Source of the DNA: Paracoccus sp. (in: a-proteobacteria)
GTDB lineage: Bacteria; Pseudomonadota; Alphaproteobacteria; Rhodobacterales; Rhodobacteraceae
DNA: 5,613 bases
Assembly (NCBI GenBank): GCA_018056045.1
Contig: JAGPGI010000205.1
Location: forward strand, 1-5,613
Reading direction: 5' to 3'
The notes under the pieces: model-generated
What the model was told of the DNA's origin: nothing
The model's input: the letters and a program-made list of their open reading frames with translations, nothing else
Database searches by the model: none
Position numbers and translations under genes: made by a program
Part shown: positions 4,404 to 5,613 of the stretch, one piece after another
Layout of the letters: each line of letters opens with the position of its first letter
Numbering within the stretch: position 1 is the stretch's first letter

Positions 4404-5441
4404 ATGACCGAGACAAAGGACATTTCCTGGGACGACACCGTCCTGCCCTTTCAACTTGAGCAATCGGGCACGCGCGGCCGTGTCGGGCGTCTTGGCGCGA
4501 CGCTGGAACATATCCTGTCGCGCCACGACTATCCGGTCGTGGTCAGCGCCATGGTCGCCGAACTGGCGACGCTGACCGCGCTGATCGGCCAGACCGTCAA
4601 GCTGCGTTGGAAACTCTCGCTGCAGGTGCGCGGCAACGGCGCCATCCGCACCATCGCCGCCGATTACTACGCCCCCGAGACCGAGGGCGCCCCCGCCCGC
4701 ATGCGCGCCTGGGCCAGCTTTGACGCCGCGCGCCTGCAAGAGGGCGTCGCGGGCTTTGACCAGTTGGGTCAGGGCTATTTCGCCGTGCTGATCGATCAGG
4801 GCGAGGGCACGACGCCCTATCAGGGCATGACGCCTCTGGCCGGCGGTTCGCTCGCGAACTGCGCCCAGACCTATTTCGAACAGTCCGAGCAGCTTCCCAC
4901 CAAGTTCGAACTGGCCGTCGGTCAGTCGCGTCTGGCCGGGCAGCAGACCGAGCATTGGCGTGCCGGCGGCATCATGCTGCAGACCCTGCCCGCCGCGAAC
5001 CACGCCGCCCCCGAATCCGGCGACGGCAACCTGCAGACCGCCGATATCCTGCAAGGCGCCGAATCCGAGGACTGGAACCGCAACACCATGCTGATGGCCA
5101 CCGTCGAGGCGATGGAACTGGTCGATCCGGCGCTGCCGCTGCCCAACCTCGTCTTCCGGCTCTTCCATGAGGAAAATCCGGTCTCGTTCGAGCGTCAGGA
5201 CATCCATTTCGGCTGCTCGTGCAGCGCCGAGCGGGTGCGCGGCACCTTGGCGATCTATTCGGCCAAGGACATCGCGCATATGACCACCGACGCCGGCATC
5301 GTCACCGCCGATTGCCAGTTCTGCGGCGCGCATTACGAATTCGACCCGAAAAGCCTCGGCTTCGAGGCGACCGTGGATGCCGAGGGCAACCCCCTGCCCC
5401 CGAAACCCGCAAAGGGCGCCGAGAACCGGGCCGCGCTTTGA
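4404..5441 (+). CDS. hslO: Hsp33 redox-regulated chaperone
   Basis: The 345-residue product is Hsp33, a cytoplasmic holdase kept inactive by zinc on four reduced cysteines and switched on by oxidation with unfolding. The zinc/redox switch is complete: CSC at residues 271-273 and CQFC at 304-307, i.e. CxC and CxxC with 30 residues between. Other family marks are LTALIGQTVKLRWKLSLQVRG in the N-terminal domain (about 57-77, a run that also includes GNGAIR) and CAQTYFEQSEQLPTKFEL from Cys153, which matches Cys141 of the E. coli protein from memory. It is longer than the E. coli protein (about 290) but normal for alphaproteobacteria. Two ATGs lie in tandem at 4401 and 4404; AAGGA (4393-4397) is 3 and 6 bases from them, so I chose 4404, by a small margin. 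A heat-shock-like promoter lies upstream. The stop overlaps the following NUDIX gene, which suggests a shared transcript. Confidence 0.96.
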   Translation: MTETKDISWDDTVLPFQLEQSGTRGRVGRLGATLEHILSRHDYPVVVSAMVAELATLTALIGQTVKLRWKLSLQVRGNGAIRTIAADYYAPETEGAPARMRAWASFDAARLQEGVAGFDQLGQGYFAVLIDQGEGTTPYQGMTPLAGGSLANCAQTYFEQSEQLPTKFELAVGQSRLAGQQTEHWRAGGIMLQTLPAANHAAPESGDGNLQTADILQGAESEDWNRNTMLMATVEAMELVDPALPLPNLVFRLFHEENPVSFERQDIHFGCSCSAERVRGTLAIYSAKDIAHMTTDAGIVTADCQFCGAHYEFDPKSLGFEATVDAEGNPLPPKPAKGAENRAAL

Positions 5442-5613
5442 CGCGGAATGCGCGACATGAACTGATGCGGGCCCTGTCGCAGGCGACGGGGCCCTCGTCC
5501 GATTTCGACTTTGGCGATACCCCGCAGGTGCCGGTCACGCCGCGCCCGGCGGGGGTTCTTGCCGCCTTTGACGCGGCGGACGGGCGGCTGATCCTGACCA
5601 AGCGCGCCAGTTC
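5438..5613 (+). CDS. NUDIX hydrolase, probable CoA pyrophosphatase (NudL-like), N-terminal part
   Basis: Only the first 58 codons are in the window. The visible protein reads ELMRALSQATGPSSDFDF, then a proline-rich stretch, then RPAGVLAAFDAADGRLILTKRAS. The last part is the first strand pair of a NUDIX domain as found in CoA pyrophosphatases, where LTKRA comes shortly before the NUDIX box. The box itself (GX5EX7REUXEEXGU) lies beyond the window, so catalytic residues cannot be checked. I chose TTG at 5438, which overlaps the hslO stop (TTGA) and gives the ELMRALS start that I recall for relatives. ATG at 5465 in the same frame is the alternative; neither has a clear Shine-Dalgarno. The overlap suggests coupling to hslO. 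NUDIX membership is likely; the CoA substrate is inferred. Confidence 0.78.
   Translation, partial: MTRNARHELMRALSQATGPSSDFDFGDTPQVPVTPRPAGVLAAFDAADGRLILTKRAS

Noticed and set aside
3379..4404. A 341-codon plus-strand frame over rpe and the intergenic region.
   Set aside because: No motifs, and rpe on the other strand is beyond doubt.
4182..5333. A 383-codon open frame antisense to hslO.
   Set aside because: No family motif, low-complexity Gly/Gln/Arg composition, and the sense strand encodes a clear Hsp33.

Overview
The window is a GC-rich, almost fully coding stretch. It is most likely from an alphaproteobacterium of the Rhodobacteraceae, with Paracoccus or a close relative as my best guess. 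This rests on the base composition, on the DUF2794 and DUF1178 proteins, on an Hsp33-NUDIX gene pair, and on a GC hairpin next to an AAATATCCC string. That hairpin is of a kind I associate with intergenic DNA of this family. The organism call is inference; no rRNA or species marker is present.

Layout from left to right. Positions 1-154 (minus strand) are the start of a DUF2794 gene that runs off the window. Positions 155-477 are a divergent intergenic region with a notably AT-richer part (about 305-430). It holds a good sigma70-type promoter, an imperfect 19-bp dyad lying across that promoter, a perfect 9-bp inverted repeat and a pair of spaced direct repeats. Positions 478-1770 (plus) encode a freestanding NRPS condensation domain of the EntF/VibH siderophore type. 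This is the one accessory-looking gene. It meets a minus-strand operon tail to tail, with only 30 bases between the stops.

That operon is transcribed right to left: rpe (ribulose-phosphate 3-epimerase), then waaA/kdtA-like Kdo transferase overlapping rpe by 4 bases, then a DUF1178 zinc-ribbon-like protein. Positions 4171-4403 are a second divergent control region, with two dyads sharing the core CGGACCG, a strong GC hairpin and a heat-shock-like promoter. From 4404 the plus strand encodes Hsp33 (hslO), a redox-switched chaperone. Its stop overlaps the probable TTG start of a NUDIX hydrolase that is cut off by the window end.

Most genes are housekeeping: carbon metabolism, LPS inner core and oxidative-stress chaperoning. 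The condensation-domain gene is the exception. No adenylation domain, carrier protein or other siderophore gene lies beside it in this window, so it would have to work with partners encoded elsewhere. A Gly-to-Cys change in its active-site motif and a dyad over its promoter make it the best target for follow-up. I see no RNA genes, CRISPR arrays, insertion sequences or complete mobile elements.
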